The notes: generated from the letters alone by a model not told the origin. A DNA stretch of 64,000 nucleotides from Microbispora corallina (GCF_016863035.1 NZ_BOOC01000018.1:62001-126000), one strand, 5' to 3'; shown: positions 8,426-18,083, numbered from the stretch's first letter. A program made the numbers and translations.

Positions 8426-9433
8426 ATGACCGAGACGAGCGAGCGGACCGCGATACGGCTGACGCAGTACGCCCACGGGGGCGGCTGCGCCTGCAAGATC
8501 CCACCGGGCGAGCTGGAGGGCATCGTGGCCGGGCTGATCACACCGGACACCGCCCGGGACGACCTGGTCATCGGCCTCGACGACGGCGACGACGCGGCCG
8601 TGGTGCGGATCGAGGGCGGCCGGGCGGTCGTCGCGACGGCCGACTTCTTCACGCCCGTCGTCGACGACCCGTACGACTGGGGGCGCATCGCGGCCACGAA
8701 CGCCCTGTCCGACGTCTACGCCGTCGGCGGCGAGCCGGTCGTGGCGGTCAACCTGCTCGGCTGGCCCCGGGACACCCTGCCGATGGACCTGGTCACGGAG
8801 GTGCTCCGGGGCGGCCTGGACGTCGCGCGGGCCGCGGCCTGCCACCTCGCCGGAGGGCACAGCGTGGACGACCCCGAGCCCAAGTACGGCATGGCCGTCA
8901 CCGGGCTCGCCGACCCCGAGCGGCTGCTGCGCATCGACGGCGGCCGGGCCGGGACGCCGATCTCCCTCACCAAGCCGCTGGGCGTGGGCGTGCTCAACAC
9001 GCGGCATAAGGCGACCGGCGAGGTGTTCCCCCAGGCCGTCGCGGCGATGACGACCCTCAACCGGGACGCCTCCCGGGCCGCCCTGGCCGCCGGGATCTCC
9101 TGCGCCACCGACGTCACCGGCTTCGGCCTGCTCGGCCACCTGTACAAGCTCGCCCGCGCGAGCGGCGTCACCGCGGTGGTCGACGTCGCGGCCGTGCCGT
9201 ACCTGGACGGGGCCCGCGAGGCGGTCAGGGACGGCTACGTGAGCGGCGGCACCAGGCGCAACCTCGCCTGGGTCGAGCCCCACCTGGACCCCGGCCGGTT
9301 CCGCGAGGAGGACCTGCTCCTGCTGGCCGACGCCCAGACGTCGGGCGGCCTGCTGGTCGCGGGCGAGGTCCCCGGCGCGCCGGTCGTCGGCGAGCTCGTC
9401 CCGCGCGAGGCAGCCGCCCTCCGCCTCGCCTGA
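8426..9433 (+). CDS. selD: Selenide, water dikinase (selenophosphate synthase)
   Basis: 335-residue enzyme that makes selenophosphate from selenide and ATP, the selenium donor for SelA. The N-terminal active site HGGGCACK has C21 and K24 at the positions of E. coli Cys17 and Lys20, so this SelD is the cysteine form and needs no selenocysteine itself. The ATP-binding segment DDAAVVRI and the LGVGVLNTRHK and CATDVTGFGLLGHLY blocks are typical. The ATG at 8426 is chosen over a GTG at 8396 because a GAGGCGAGG purine run precedes it. Confidence 0.95.
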   Translation: MTETSERTAIRLTQYAHGGGCACKIPPGELEGIVAGLITPDTARDDLVIGLDDGDDAAVVRIEGGRAVVATADFFTPVVDDPYDWGRIAATNALSDVYAVGGEPVVAVNLLGWPRDTLPMDLVTEVLRGGLDVARAAACHLAGGHSVDDPEPKYGMAVTGLADPERLLRIDGGRAGTPISLTKPLGVGVLNTRHKATGEVFPQAVAAMTTLNRDASRAALAAGISCATDVTGFGLLGHLYKLARASGVTAVVDVAAVPYLDGAREAVRDGYVSGGTRRNLAWVEPHLDPGRFREEDLLLLADAQTSGGLLVAGEVPGAPVVGELVPREAAALRLA

Positions 9434-9474
9434 GGCCCTCGGCACCGGTCGCGGCGAGGTGGTAGACCCGGGAC

Positions 9475-10014
9475 ATGCGACCTGAGCCCGGCGAGGTGCT
9501 GCATTTCTCTGAGGACCCCGACATCACCCGATTCGTTCCGCATGTGGCGGCCACGGCGCGGCAGCCGGAGGCGTATGTCTGGGCGGTGACGGCCGAGCGC
9601 TGTCCCGACTACTGGTTCCCCCGTCAGTGTCCGCGAGCCATGGCGTGGACGACCCCGGCGACCACGGACGACGACCGGGAACGGATCGTCGGACCGGGCT
9701 GCGGCGAGCGGGTCCACGCCATCGAGTACGGCTGGCTGGAGGCGTTCCTGACCGTCCGCCTGTACGCCTACCGGCTCCCTGCGGAGAAGTTCGTCCCGTT
9801 CGGAGAGCCGGTGCCGAACGCGGTGGTCGCGACCGAGTCCGTCGAACCCCTCGGGCCGCCCGACCCTGTCGGCGACCTGCTGCGCCTGCACGAGGAGGCC
9901 GGCATTCAGCTCAGGCTGCTGGACAACCTCTGGCCGTTCTGGGACGCGGTGACCACCAGTTCCCTGGGCTGGAGCGGCATCCGCCTCCGCAACGCCCGCC
10001 CCCGGCCGGCCTGA
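9475..10014 (+). CDS. DUF6886-like protein of unknown function
   Basis: 179-residue soluble protein. It resembles a family recurring in Streptomyces and relatives (DUF6886 by recollection) with HFSEDPDITRFVPHVAATA at the N-terminus and WAVTAERCPDYWFPRQCPRA after it. No catalytic motif is recognised, and no signal peptide or membrane segment is seen. It follows selD by 41 bases on the same strand and could be co-transcribed, but no selenium role is known. Confidence 0.7.
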   Translation: MRPEPGEVLHFSEDPDITRFVPHVAATARQPEAYVWAVTAERCPDYWFPRQCPRAMAWTTPATTDDDRERIVGPGCGERVHAIEYGWLEAFLTVRLYAYRLPAEKFVPFGEPVPNAVVATESVEPLGPPDPVGDLLRLHEEAGIQLRLLDNLWPFWDAVTTSSLGWSGIRLRNARPRPA

Positions 10015-10023
10015 AGGAGCACG

Positions 10024-10671
10024 TCAGGGTTTGTTCAGATAGGTGAGGACGGCGAGGACCCGGCGGTTGTTGTCGCCGTCGTCGGTGATGCCGAGCTTGC
10101 CGAAGATGGAGGTCGTGTACTTGCTGATGGCGCTCTCACTGAGGAAGAGCCGCCGGCCGACGGCCTGATTGGACAACCCTTCCGCCATGAGGCCGAGCAC
10201 GTCGTGTTCGCGTTCCGTGAGCCGTTCGAGCCGCAGGTTCGACGACCCGCTGGACAGCAGCTTGGCGATGACGGCCGGGTCCATGGCGGTCCCGCCACCG
10301 GCAATCCGTTCCAGAGCTTCGACGAACTGATCGGCGTCGAACACGCTCTCCTTGAGGAAGTAGCCGATGCCGCCGGTGCCGTCGGCCAGGAGTTCGCGGG
10401 CGTACAGCTGCTCGACGTGCTGGGAAAGGATCAGGATCGGCAGTCCGGGCAGCCGGCGGCGGGCGTCGAGAGCGGCCCGCAGACCCTCGTCCGACTGGGT
10501 CGGCGGCATGCGGACGTCGACGACCGCGACATCCGGCCGGTGTGTCAGCAGCGCGTCGAGCGTCTCAGGCCCGGTGGTCGCCGTCGCCACCACCTGGTGC
10601 CCGTACGCCTCGAGGAGGCGGACCATCCCGTCGCGCAGGAGGTAGAGGTCTTCGGCTACGACGATTCGCAT
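10024..10671 (-). CDS. NarL/LuxR-family response regulator
   Basis: 215-residue response regulator. The receiver domain covers ~1-120 with phospho-acceptor D52 in VAVVDVRMPP. The C-terminal LuxR helix-turn-helix is LTEREHDVLGLMAEGLSNQAVGRRL through SESAISKYTTSIFGKLGI. Its start overlaps the end of the upstream sensor kinase gene by 16 bases, so the pair is translationally coupled. Likely targets include the divergent small membrane protein gene at 12143. Confidence 0.9.
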   Translation of the reverse strand: MRIVVAEDLYLLRDGMVRLLEAYGHQVVATATTGPETLDALLTHRPDVAVVDVRMPPTQSDEGLRAALDARRRLPGLPILILSQHVEQLYARELLADGTGGIGYFLKESVFDADQFVEALERIAGGGTAMDPAVIAKLLSSGSSNLRLERLTEREHDVLGLMAEGLSNQAVGRRLFLSESAISKYTTSIFGKLGITDDGDNNRRVLAVLTYLNKP

Positions 10672-11921
10672 GGCACGACCATTCTCACGCGGGTCGGACC
10701 GCCCGCCGGACTGGTGATCACCAGAGTGCCGTCGAAGACCGCGAGCCGGCGGCGCAGCCCGTCGAGTCCGCCCCCGGCGCGCACGTCGGCCCCGCCCCTG
10801 CCGTCGTCCTCAACGTCGACGACGATGCCGGTGCCGGTGCCGTCGCGGGCGATGGAGATCTGCGCGCGGGTGGCGCGGGCGTGCTTGGCCGCGTTGGTGA
10901 GCAGTTCGGCGACTCCGAAATACAGGGCGGACTCGATCGGCGGATCCAGGCGCAGCCGAAGGTCGGCGCTGACAGCGGCTTCGAGGGAGCTGTCCAGGGC
11001 GAGAGCGCGAACGGCGTCGACGAGCCCTCGCTCGGTCAGCACCGGCGGGCTGATTCCCCTGACCAGGTCGCGGAGCTCGGTCAGGGACGTGGCGGCCCCG
11101 GCTCGCGCGTCCCGCAGCAGCCCCTTGGCCCGGTCGGGGTCGGTCTCCATCAGCCTCTCCACGGTCGCCAAGGACATCCCGAGCGCGACCAGGCGCGCCT
11201 GCGCTCCGTCGTGCAGGTCCCGTTCGATGCGGCGGATCTCGGCGGCCTGCGCGACCGTCGTGTCCGCGCGCTGGGCCGTCAGCTCATCCACCCGGTCCGC
11301 CAGCGCCATCGCAGGCGACGGCCGCAGGAAACGGACGGCCACCCGCACGGCCGGCCGCCAGGCGTACGGGGCGGTGCCGATCGCCACGGCCACGCCGAGC
11401 ACCCCGATGAGACGCATGAGGAACCCTGCGTGGCCGAACCCGACGATCGCCGCCACGACTCCGGCCGGCGGGACCGCCGCGATTGCCCCCATCGTGAGAG
11501 GTGCGACCACCACGAACCGCAGGTCGCACCAGGTGGCGGGATCGCTCCACCAGAGCCGCATCCTCTGGTCCCGGTGAGCATCCCGGCTGGTGCGCTCGTA
11601 GGAGTATCCGTTCCACCAGTATCCGGTCGACATGCGCACCACCGGCGTGGCCTGCCGATATCCGGCGGGAATGACGGTGCCCGTCCATTTGGCGACGACA
11701 GCGCGGACCATTCGGCAGACCGGGCGAGACAGGGCGAGCGTACCGATGCACGCCCACAGCAACGGCACTGTCCCCGGCCACGGGTTGCCGCCCCACCACC
11801 AGATCCACAGACCCGCGGCGGCGGCCCATACTGCCGGGACCAGCATGCTGACGACCAGCACGACGCACGCTCGCACGAACCCCACGGCGGCACTCGCCAC
11901 CCACGACACCAGTTGCCGCAT
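10656..11921 (-). CDS. Membrane sensor histidine kinase
   Basis: 421-residue HisKA_3-type kinase, partner of the response regulator that overlaps its 3' end. The N-terminal half has about four hydrophobic helices (around WVASAAVGFVRACVVLVVSM, a segment ending SRPVCRMVRAVV, and a pair near VVVAPLTMGAIAAVP and RLIGVLGVAVAIG). The phospho-acceptor histidine is in RRIERDLHDGAQARLVALG, and the HATPase segment carries DVEDDGRGG. The ATG at 11921 is preferred over more upstream starts because GAAGGAAGGATC precedes it. The stimulus is unknown. Confidence 0.9.
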   Translation of the reverse strand: MRQLVSWVASAAVGFVRACVVLVVSMLVPAVWAAAAGLWIWWWGGNPWPGTVPLLWACIGTLALSRPVCRMVRAVVAKWTGTVIPAGYRQATPVVRMSTGYWWNGYSYERTSRDAHRDQRMRLWWSDPATWCDLRFVVVAPLTMGAIAAVPPAGVVAAIVGFGHAGFLMRLIGVLGVAVAIGTAPYAWRPAVRVAVRFLRPSPAMALADRVDELTAQRADTTVAQAAEIRRIERDLHDGAQARLVALGMSLATVERLMETDPDRAKGLLRDARAGAATSLTELRDLVRGISPPVLTERGLVDAVRALALDSSLEAAVSADLRLRLDPPIESALYFGVAELLTNAAKHARATRAQISIARDGTGTGIVVDVEDDGRGGADVRAGGGLDGLRRRLAVFDGTLVITSPAGGPTRVRMVVPCESS

Positions 11922-12142
11922 GATCCTTCCTTCGCGTTCCATGCCCTTGTTTCTCGAAGTGTCCAGCGATGCGCCGGTCCGGCCGGTACGGCGTGCTGGT
12001 TCCACTGTGTACCGCGCGCAGCCCGGCGCCCACCTGATCGGCCCCGGAGTAGGTCTGGCCCCACCCCTCCGTACGTCCAGACGCATACCGCGCCGCCCAA
12101 CCGCTCCGTAGCGTCGAGACCACGACGAGGAGGAAGAAGGAC

Positions 12143-12553
12143 ATGACCACCATCGGCGACGCCCGCACCCACGAGGCCTTCGACATGACGAAGAAGTGCG
12201 TCACTCTCTACGGTGCGATCTGCACCATCACACTCGCGACGGTCGCCGTGGTGACGATCGGCGGACACATGGGGACCACGTTCATATGGGTCCGGGCAGT
12301 GATACTGCTCGCCGTCGCCCCGGTGCTCCACCGGCTGACCGTTCGTGCTGCACAGGGAGCGCGGCGCAGCTTCGAGCGCATGCGTACCGTCACCACCGTC
12401 ATGCCGATCGCGGTCATCGGTATCGACCTGATCCCCGGCATCTGCCCGATGTGGTACGCCGTGATGCAGGCCATAGGCGTCCTGCCCCTGGTCGCGGTCG
12501 CTTTCATCCTCAACGGATCGGGACCACGCACCGCATTCCCCACGACGCGCTGA
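12143..12553 (+). CDS. Small integral membrane protein
   Basis: 136-residue protein of unknown function with three or four hydrophobic segments (about 22-42, 46-62, 85-100 and 105-125) and no recognised motif. The start follows a strong ribosome-binding site (GAGGAGGAAGAAGG). It is divergent from the sensor kinase across 221 bases, a common layout for the target of a two-component system such as a small stress or transport protein. The gene is convergent with the formate dehydrogenase operon. Confidence 0.7.
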   Translation: MTTIGDARTHEAFDMTKKCVTLYGAICTITLATVAVVTIGGHMGTTFIWVRAVILLAVAPVLHRLTVRAAQGARRSFERMRTVTTVMPIAVIGIDLIPGICPMWYAVMQAIGVLPLVAVAFILNGSGPRTAFPTTR

Positions 12554-12602
12554 CCCGCCGGCACGCTCCAGTCGCTCGGCCGGTGGCGGCTGCGGACAGG
12601 CC

Positions 12603-13538
12603 TCAGCGGCCGGGGACGGAGGCGGGGCGGCCGGCGTCGAGACGCTCGCGCTGGGGGACGACCGTGTACTTGGGGTCGACGGCGGAGACCCGGCCGGCCT
12701 CCAGGACGGCGAACCGGGTGCACAGGGCGCCGGCCGTGACCGCCAGCCCGGACAGGGCGGTGAGCGCGCGGCTGCGTCCCGCGACCGCGGCGAGCAGGCC
12801 GCCGCCCGCCGTGAGGACGCGCGAGGCCCGCATCAGCCGGCCCGCCTTCCCGGAGTGGTACGGCTCGCTCAGCATGCCGAGCCGCCGTTCCATGATCGCG
12901 CCGGCGGCCGTCTCCACGGCCGCGCCGAGCACGGTGGCGGCCCGCGCGGGGCCGGCCTGGGCGCGCGGCGTGGTGAGCATGGCCATCCCGCCCGCCGACG
13001 CCATCGCGCTGCCGGCGAACAGGAACGGCAGCTCGCGCCGCCCCTCGTGCCAGATCGGCACGGCGGTGTCGGCGAGGAGGACGGCCGTGTAGGTGGCCAT
13101 GAGCGTGCCGGTCACGCCGCTCGCCAGGGACGCGGCGTCGCCCACGAGGGGCAGCACGCCGGTGACGGCCGAGGCGGCGCCGACCGCGGTCAGCCCGCCC
13201 TGCGCGGCCAGCGTCCACGAGCCGACGCTCATCGGGGAGCTGGTCTTGAACACCCGCAGCATGTTGAGGAACCGCTCGGGCCGGCCGAGCTCGGCGACGA
13301 GGAACGCGGCCCCGGCCGTCCCCCCGGCGAACGCGATCAGCCGCGAGGAGAACTCCAGCCGGCGGTCGCCGCTCAACCGGGCGACGGCGGCCATCGTGGA
13401 CGCCGCACCCGAGAGGCCGCCGAGATAGAGGTACGTGGGCATGTGCGGCTCGTGCCAGATGGGCGGCTTGATGACGGGCTGGCCGTAGTACGACCGGAAC
13501 TCGGCGTCCGGCACCATCTCGTCCCGGCGCCTCGGCAT
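12603..13538 (-). CDS. Formate dehydrogenase NrfD-like membrane anchor
   Basis: 311-residue NrfD/PsrC-family quinone-interacting subunit with about eight transmembrane helices and a cytoplasmic N-terminal segment (YYGQPVIKPPIWHEPHMPTYLYLGGL is the family entry signature). It would pass electrons from the iron-sulfur subunit to the membrane quinone pool. The start overlaps the fdhB stop by one base (TGATG) and is preceded by GAGGAGG. It replaces the cytochrome b (FdnI) subunit of E. coli-type enzymes. Third and last gene of the operon. Confidence 0.9.
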   Translation of the reverse strand: MPRRRDEMVPDAEFRSYYGQPVIKPPIWHEPHMPTYLYLGGLSGAASTMAAVARLSGDRRLEFSSRLIAFAGGTAGAAFLVAELGRPERFLNMLRVFKTSSPMSVGSWTLAAQGGLTAVGAASAVTGVLPLVGDAASLASGVTGTLMATYTAVLLADTAVPIWHEGRRELPFLFAGSAMASAGGMAMLTTPRAQAGPARAATVLGAAVETAAGAIMERRLGMLSEPYHSGKAGRLMRASRVLTAGGGLLAAVAGRSRALTALSGLAVTAGALCTRFAVLEAGRVSAVDPKYTVVPQRERLDAGRPASVPGR

Positions 13539-14284
13539 CAGGACCTCCTCAGGAAGCAGGCGGCCAGCGCGCCGGCCAGGCCGAACGCGGCGACGCCGGC
13601 CCAGCGCCACATCTCGCCCAGGTCCCGGGTCGTCACGACCGGGTCCGGGGGCAGTCCGTACGTCTCGGGCTCGTCGAGCAGCAGGAAGAACGCGCCGGCG
13701 CCGCCGACCCCGTTGTCCGGGTCCTCGCCGTACAGGCGGGCCTCGGTCATGCCCTCCGCGTGCAGCCGCTCGACCCGCTCCTCGGCCCGGACGCGCAGCT
13801 CCTCCAGCGGGCCGAACTGGATCGACTTCGTCGGGCACGCCTTCGCGCAGGCCGGCTCCAGCCCGCCGCGCAGCCGGTCGTAGCACATCGTGCACTTCCA
13901 GGCGCGGCCGTCCCGCTCCCGGCGGTCGATCACGCCGTACGGGCAGGCGGGCACGCAGTAGCCGCAGCCGTTGCACACGTCGGACTGCACGACGACGGTG
14001 TCGAACTCGGTGCGGAACAGCGCGCCGGTCGGGCAGACGTCGAGGCAGGCGGCGTGGGTGCAGTGCTTGCACACGTCGGACGACATGAGCCAGCGACTGT
14101 CCTGCTCGATGAACGCGACGTGCCGCCAGGTGTCGGCCCCGAGCGCGCCGGTGTTGTCGTAGGAGGTGGCCCGGAAGACGAACCCGTCGTCGGGCACGTC
14201 GTTCCACTCCTTGCAGGCGACCTCGCAGGCCTTGCACCCGATGCAGAGCGTGGTGTCGGTGAAGAAGCCCATCCGCTCAGCCAT
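13538..14284 (-). CDS. Formate dehydrogenase iron-sulfur subunit
   Basis: 248-residue electron-transfer subunit with four [4Fe-4S] cluster motifs: CIGCKACEVAC near residue 14, CKHCTHAACLDVC near 72, CNGCGYCVPAC near 105 and CTMCYDRLRGGLEPACAKAC near 130. A single C-terminal hydrophobic helix (around WAGVAAFGLAGALAACFL) anchors it, as in FdnH-type subunits. The start lies 8 bases inside the end of the catalytic subunit gene, indicating coupled translation and fixed stoichiometry. Confidence 0.93.
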   Translation of the reverse strand: MAERMGFFTDTTLCIGCKACEVACKEWNDVPDDGFVFRATSYDNTGALGADTWRHVAFIEQDSRWLMSSDVCKHCTHAACLDVCPTGALFRTEFDTVVVQSDVCNGCGYCVPACPYGVIDRRERDGRAWKCTMCYDRLRGGLEPACAKACPTKSIQFGPLEELRVRAEERVERLHAEGMTEARLYGEDPDNGVGGAGAFFLLLDEPETYGLPPDPVVTTRDLGEMWRWAGVAAFGLAGALAACFLRRS

Positions 14285-17200
14285 GGCGGTACCTCTCGAT
14301 CAGCGCGAGCAGCGCCTGCCCCCTCGGGCGGCGGCCCGGCAGGATGTCGCACGTGCCGGCCTTGCTCTCCTGGATGTAGACGTTCGGGTCGAGCACGATC
14401 GGCGACAGGTCGTTCACCACGTCGCCGGTGACCAGCCCGCCGCCTCCGTAGCCCCAGTGGTACGGCATGACGATCTGGTGCACGGTGGTGCCGCCGAGGC
14501 GCAGCGGCCTGACCCGGCCGGTCACCAGCACCCGCATCTCGATGGCCGTGCGCTCGGTCACGACCGTCGCCCAGCCGCCGTTCTCCAGGCCGACCTCGGC
14601 GGCGAGCTCCGGCGAGACCTCGCAGAAGAGCGCGGGCTGCAGCTCCGCCAGATACGGCAGGGGCCTGCTCATGCCGCCCGCCGTGTGGTGCTCGGTGAGC
14701 CGGCTCGTGGTGAACACGTACGGGAAGCGCGACGACAGCGGCGGGTTGTACGGGTTCTCCGGCCGGTCGATCGTCCTGCGGGCCGGGTTCGACTGCCGGC
14801 CGTACAGGGTGTTGCGGATGGGCGACTCCTGCGGCTCGTAGTGGGCGGGCAGCGGGCCGTCGGCCAGGCCGCTCGGCACGTACAGCCAGCCCTTGCCGTC
14901 CGACTGCATGATGAACGGGTCGGTGCCGGCGAGCGCGTCCTGCGCCTTGGCCCCCTCAGGCGGCCGGTACGACGGGGGCTTGTCCTCCTCGAAGTCGGGC
15001 ACGTCGGGGCCGGTCCACCGGCCCTTCTCGGCGTCCCAGTAGACGTACTTCTTCCGCTCGCTCCAGGGCCGGCCCTCGGGGTCGGCGGAGGCGCGGTTGT
15101 AGAGGATGCGCCGGTTGGCGGGCCACGCCCAGCCCCACTCCGGCGCCACCGGCCCCTGCTCGCCGCGGGGCTTGCGCCGCGCCGCCTGGTTGACGCCGTC
15201 GGCGTAGACGCCGCAGTAGATCCAGCAGCCGCAGCTCGTCGAGCCGTCCGGCTTCAGCTCGCGCAGCGACGCCAGCGGGCGGCCGTCGGCGTCCACGCCG
15301 CCGATCTCCCGCAGGACGGCCTCGGCCGACGGGTCCCGGTGCCTGCCCTCTTCGGGGTAGTCCCAGGTCAGCTCCATCACCGGACGGTCGATGCCGTCGC
15401 CGCCCAGGCGCTGCCTGATCAGCTTGCCGAGGTGGTAGTAGAACCACAGGTCGCTGCGGCAGTCGTCCGGCGGGTCGAGGGCCTTCTCCCGCCACTGCAG
15501 CAGCCGCTGCGTGTTGGTGAACGTGCCCTCCTTCTCCACGTGGCTCGCGGCCGGCATGAAGAACACCTCGGTGGCGATGTCCTCGGTGCGGAGCTCCCCG
15601 GTCTCGATCTCGGGGGCGTCCTTCCAGAACGACGCCGTCTCGACCACCATCAGGTCGCGGACGACGAGCCAGTCGAGGTTCGCCAGGCCGAGCCGCTGCG
15701 CCTTGCCGTTGGCGGAGCCGACGGCCGGGTTCTCCCCGACGACGAAGTAGCCCTTGACCTTCCCGTCGATCTGCCCCATCACCGTGGCGTAGTGGCCGTG
15801 GTCGCCGGTCAGCCGGGGGAGGTAGTCGAACCGGTAGTCGTTCTCCTCGGTCGCGCCGTCGCCCCACCACGCCTTGAGGAGGCTGACCACGTAGGCCCTG
15901 CGGTTGCCCCACCAGCCGGTGTCGCCGCCCTCGCGATCCAGGTAGTGGTCGAGCCCGTCGTGCCGGTGGGCGTGCGGCATCGCGATGTAGCCGGGCAGCA
16001 GGTTGAACAGCGTCGGGATGTCCGTGGAGCCCTGGATGCTCGCGTGGCCGCGCAGCGCCATGATGCCGCCGCCCGGCCGGCCCATGTTGCCGAGCAGGAG
16101 CTGGAGGATCGCGGCCGACCGGATGTACTGCACGCCGACCGAGTGCTGCGTCCAGCCCACCGAGTAGACCCAGGCCGTCGTCCGCTCGCGCCCCGAGTTG
16201 GCCGTGACCGCCTCGGCCAGCTCGGCGAACTGCTCCGGGGAGATCCCGCACAGCTCGGCCACCCGTTCCGGCGTGTACCGCGAGAAGTGCCGCTTGAGGA
16301 TCTGGTAGACGCAGCGGGGATGGCTGAGCGTCGGGTCGGTCGGCGGCGTGGCCGTGCTCCCCGCGCCCCGGGCGCCGTACGAGTCGGACCCGGCCGCCTC
16401 GGCGTGGCGGGGGTCGCCCTCGCTCATCTCCTCGGTCTTGCCCGTGTCCCCCTCGTACGCCCAGCTCGTGGTGTCGTACCGGCCGCTCTCCGGGTCGTAC
16501 CCCGAGAACAGGCCGTCGAGGTCCTCGGTGTCGCGGAACTCCTCCGACACGATCGTGGCCGCGTTCGTGTAGGCCAGGACGTACTCGCGGAAGTCGAGCC
16601 CGTTGGTCAGCACGTGGTTGATCAGCGCGCCGATCAGGACGATGTCCGTGCCCGCGCGGATCTGCAGGTAGCGGTCGACGGTCGCACTGGTGCGGCTGAA
16701 GCGCGGGTCGATGTGGAAGACCTTCGCGCCACGCTCGCGCGCCTCCATCACCCACTGGTACCCCACCGGGTGGCACTCGGCCATGTTGGAGCCCTGGATG
16801 ACGATGCAGTCAGCGTTGGCGAGATCCTGCTGGTACTGCGTCGCACCGCCGCGACCGAAGCTGGTCCCCAGACCGGGGACGGTGGAGGAGTGTCATATGC
16901 GCGCCTGGTTCTCGACCTGGATCGCACCGAGGGCGGTGTACAGCTTCTTCATCAGGTAGTTCTCTTCGTTGTCGAGCGTCGCCCCGCCCAGGCTGGCGAT
17001 GCCCAACGTGCGCCTGACCTCCTTGCCGTCGTGCGTCTGCTCCCAGGTCTCCCTGCGCGTGCGCACGACGCGATCGGCGATCATGTCCATGGCGGTCTCG
17101 AGGTCGAGCCGCTCCCACTCGGTGCCGTACGGCCGCCGGTAGAGGACGTGCGTCTGACGGCCGGGATGGGTGACCAGCTGCTTGCTCGCCGAGCCCTTGG

Positions 17201-17450
17201 GGCACAGACGCCCGCGGGAGATCGGGGAGTCGGGGTCGCCCTCGATCTGGCTGACCTTGCCGTCCTTGACGTAGACGAGCTGGCCGCAGCCGACCGCGCA
17301 GTAGGGGCAGACGGACCGGGCGACCGTGTCGGCCTCCTCGACGCGCGGCCGCAGGGCGTCGGTACGCCGCGAACGCGCCGCCTCCCGCCTGCCGTCCTCT
17401 CCTTGGAGCTGGCGCACCACCGGCCAGCGGGAGATCCATCCACCTGCCAC
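14277..17450 (-). CDS. Selenocysteine formate dehydrogenase catalytic subunit
   Basis: 1057-residue molybdopterin (bis-MGD) formate dehydrogenase with selenocysteine at residue 186, encoded by the in-frame TGA at 16895-16893. The [4Fe-4S] ligands are C48, C51, C55 and C83 (VCPYCAVGCG and GRLCPKG). The context NQARI-U-HSSTVPGLGTSFGRGG corresponds to the E. coli FdnG site, and the conserved histidine follows the Sec. Downstream, QGSNMAECHPVG and the molydopterin-binding C-terminal domain (SRLTEHHTAGGMSRPL) complete the enzyme. There is no twin-arginine signal, so it should act on the cytoplasmic face. Start is GTG at 17450. Standard gene finders would split it at 16893. Confidence 0.95.
16864..16895 (-). 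promoter_or_regulatory. Bacterial SECIS element and Sec UGA codon
   Basis: On the minus strand the TGA (16895-16893) is followed by 12 bases and then a perfect 6-bp hairpin GTCCCC-GGTCT-GGGGAC (16880-16864). The five-base loop GGUCU is the one I recall for the E. coli fdhF SECIS. It begins 18 bases after the UGA, the same distance as in fdhF. It would bind the winged-helix domain of SelB and recode UGA as selenocysteine. Confidence 0.93.
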
Positions 17451-17728
17451 GACGGCGTTCCTGCCCCCATATCTTGCGCGCTAATCACCCGTTTCGGACC
17501 ATTGTTACCGCGCCTTCGGGCCGCGCCGCAAGGACGGCGGGCTCCTGGAGCCGCGCGCCGTGCCGCGGAATCGGCCGCCGAAACGAGACCCGCGGCAGGT
17601 GTAGGCCGCTCAGGGCGGGCACTAACCCCGGATCGGACACACGTCGTACGGGGACGTGCACACCATCCACCACCACCGCGTTCGGGCCGCCGGGAGCGCG
17701 CCCCCGAACGCGCACGCAGAGGAATGCC
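17451..17728. promoter_or_regulatory. Intergenic region upstream of fdh operon
   Basis: 278 bases between the divergent formate dehydrogenase operon and a small hypothetical gene, presumably holding both promoters. The formate dehydrogenase ribosome-binding site (GGGGGCAGGAA) is at its left end. An open frame on the minus strand (17485-17730) shows no family features or start signal and is not called. No clear operator palindrome was seen. Confidence 0.35.
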
Positions 17729-18037
17729 ATGAGCGACGATCAGACCGATTGGGCGAGGAACCTGGAGAGGGCGGCGGAACTGGCGGCGCGGGAGTTCGGC
17801 GCGGCCGTCGAGAAGGCGGGCCGCGCCCTCGGGAAGGCGGTGCAGCAGGCCGGCCGCACCGCCAAGGCGCAGGCGGCGATGGGGGCGGCCTTCCAGGCGG
17901 ATCTGGAGGGGCTGGAGCGGGTTCTCCGGGGCCTGCCTGCCGAGTATCTGCGGGAGATCTCGGCGGCCGGAGCCGTGGTCACCGCGACCGCCGACCGCAT
18001 CCTCTCCCAGACCCCGACGACGGACGACGACCTGTGA
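17729..18037 (+). CDS. Small alanine-rich helical protein, unknown
   Basis: 102-residue protein with no recognised family. It looks almost entirely alpha-helical and is rich in Ala, Arg and Glu (AAELAAREFGAAVEKAGRAL), with an acidic C-terminus ending in TDDDL. No signal peptide or membrane helix is seen. The start is supported by AGAGGA six bases upstream. It is divergent from the formate dehydrogenase operon and ends at a strong bidirectional hairpin. Confidence 0.65.
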   Translation: MSDDQTDWARNLERAAELAAREFGAAVEKAGRALGKAVQQAGRTAKAQAAMGAAFQADLEGLERVLRGLPAEYLREISAAGAVVTATADRILSQTPTTDDDL

Positions 18038-18076
18038 CGGCGTGCCCGGCGCGACGATCGCGCCGGGCACGCCGTC
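18036..18076. terminator. Bidirectional hairpin terminator
   Basis: Perfect 19-bp inverted repeat with a three-base loop: arms 18036-18054 and 18058-18076, beginning GACGGCGTGCCCGG. It starts at the stop codon of the small gene and sits 8 bases before the end of the convergent permease gene, so it can stop transcription from both sides. There is no T-tract, as is common in actinomycetes. Confidence 0.8.
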
Positions 18077-18083
18077 GTGCCGG

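Noticed and set aside
16893..16895. Formate dehydrogenase as two genes or a pseudogene broken by a stop
   Set aside because: The TGA is at the known Sec position, the frame continues, a SECIS hairpin with correct spacing follows, and all sel genes are nearby.
17485..17730. Minus-strand 81-residue frame upstream of formate dehydrogenase
   Set aside because: No ribosome-binding site and no family resemblance; it overlaps the promoter region and the start of the plus-strand gene.
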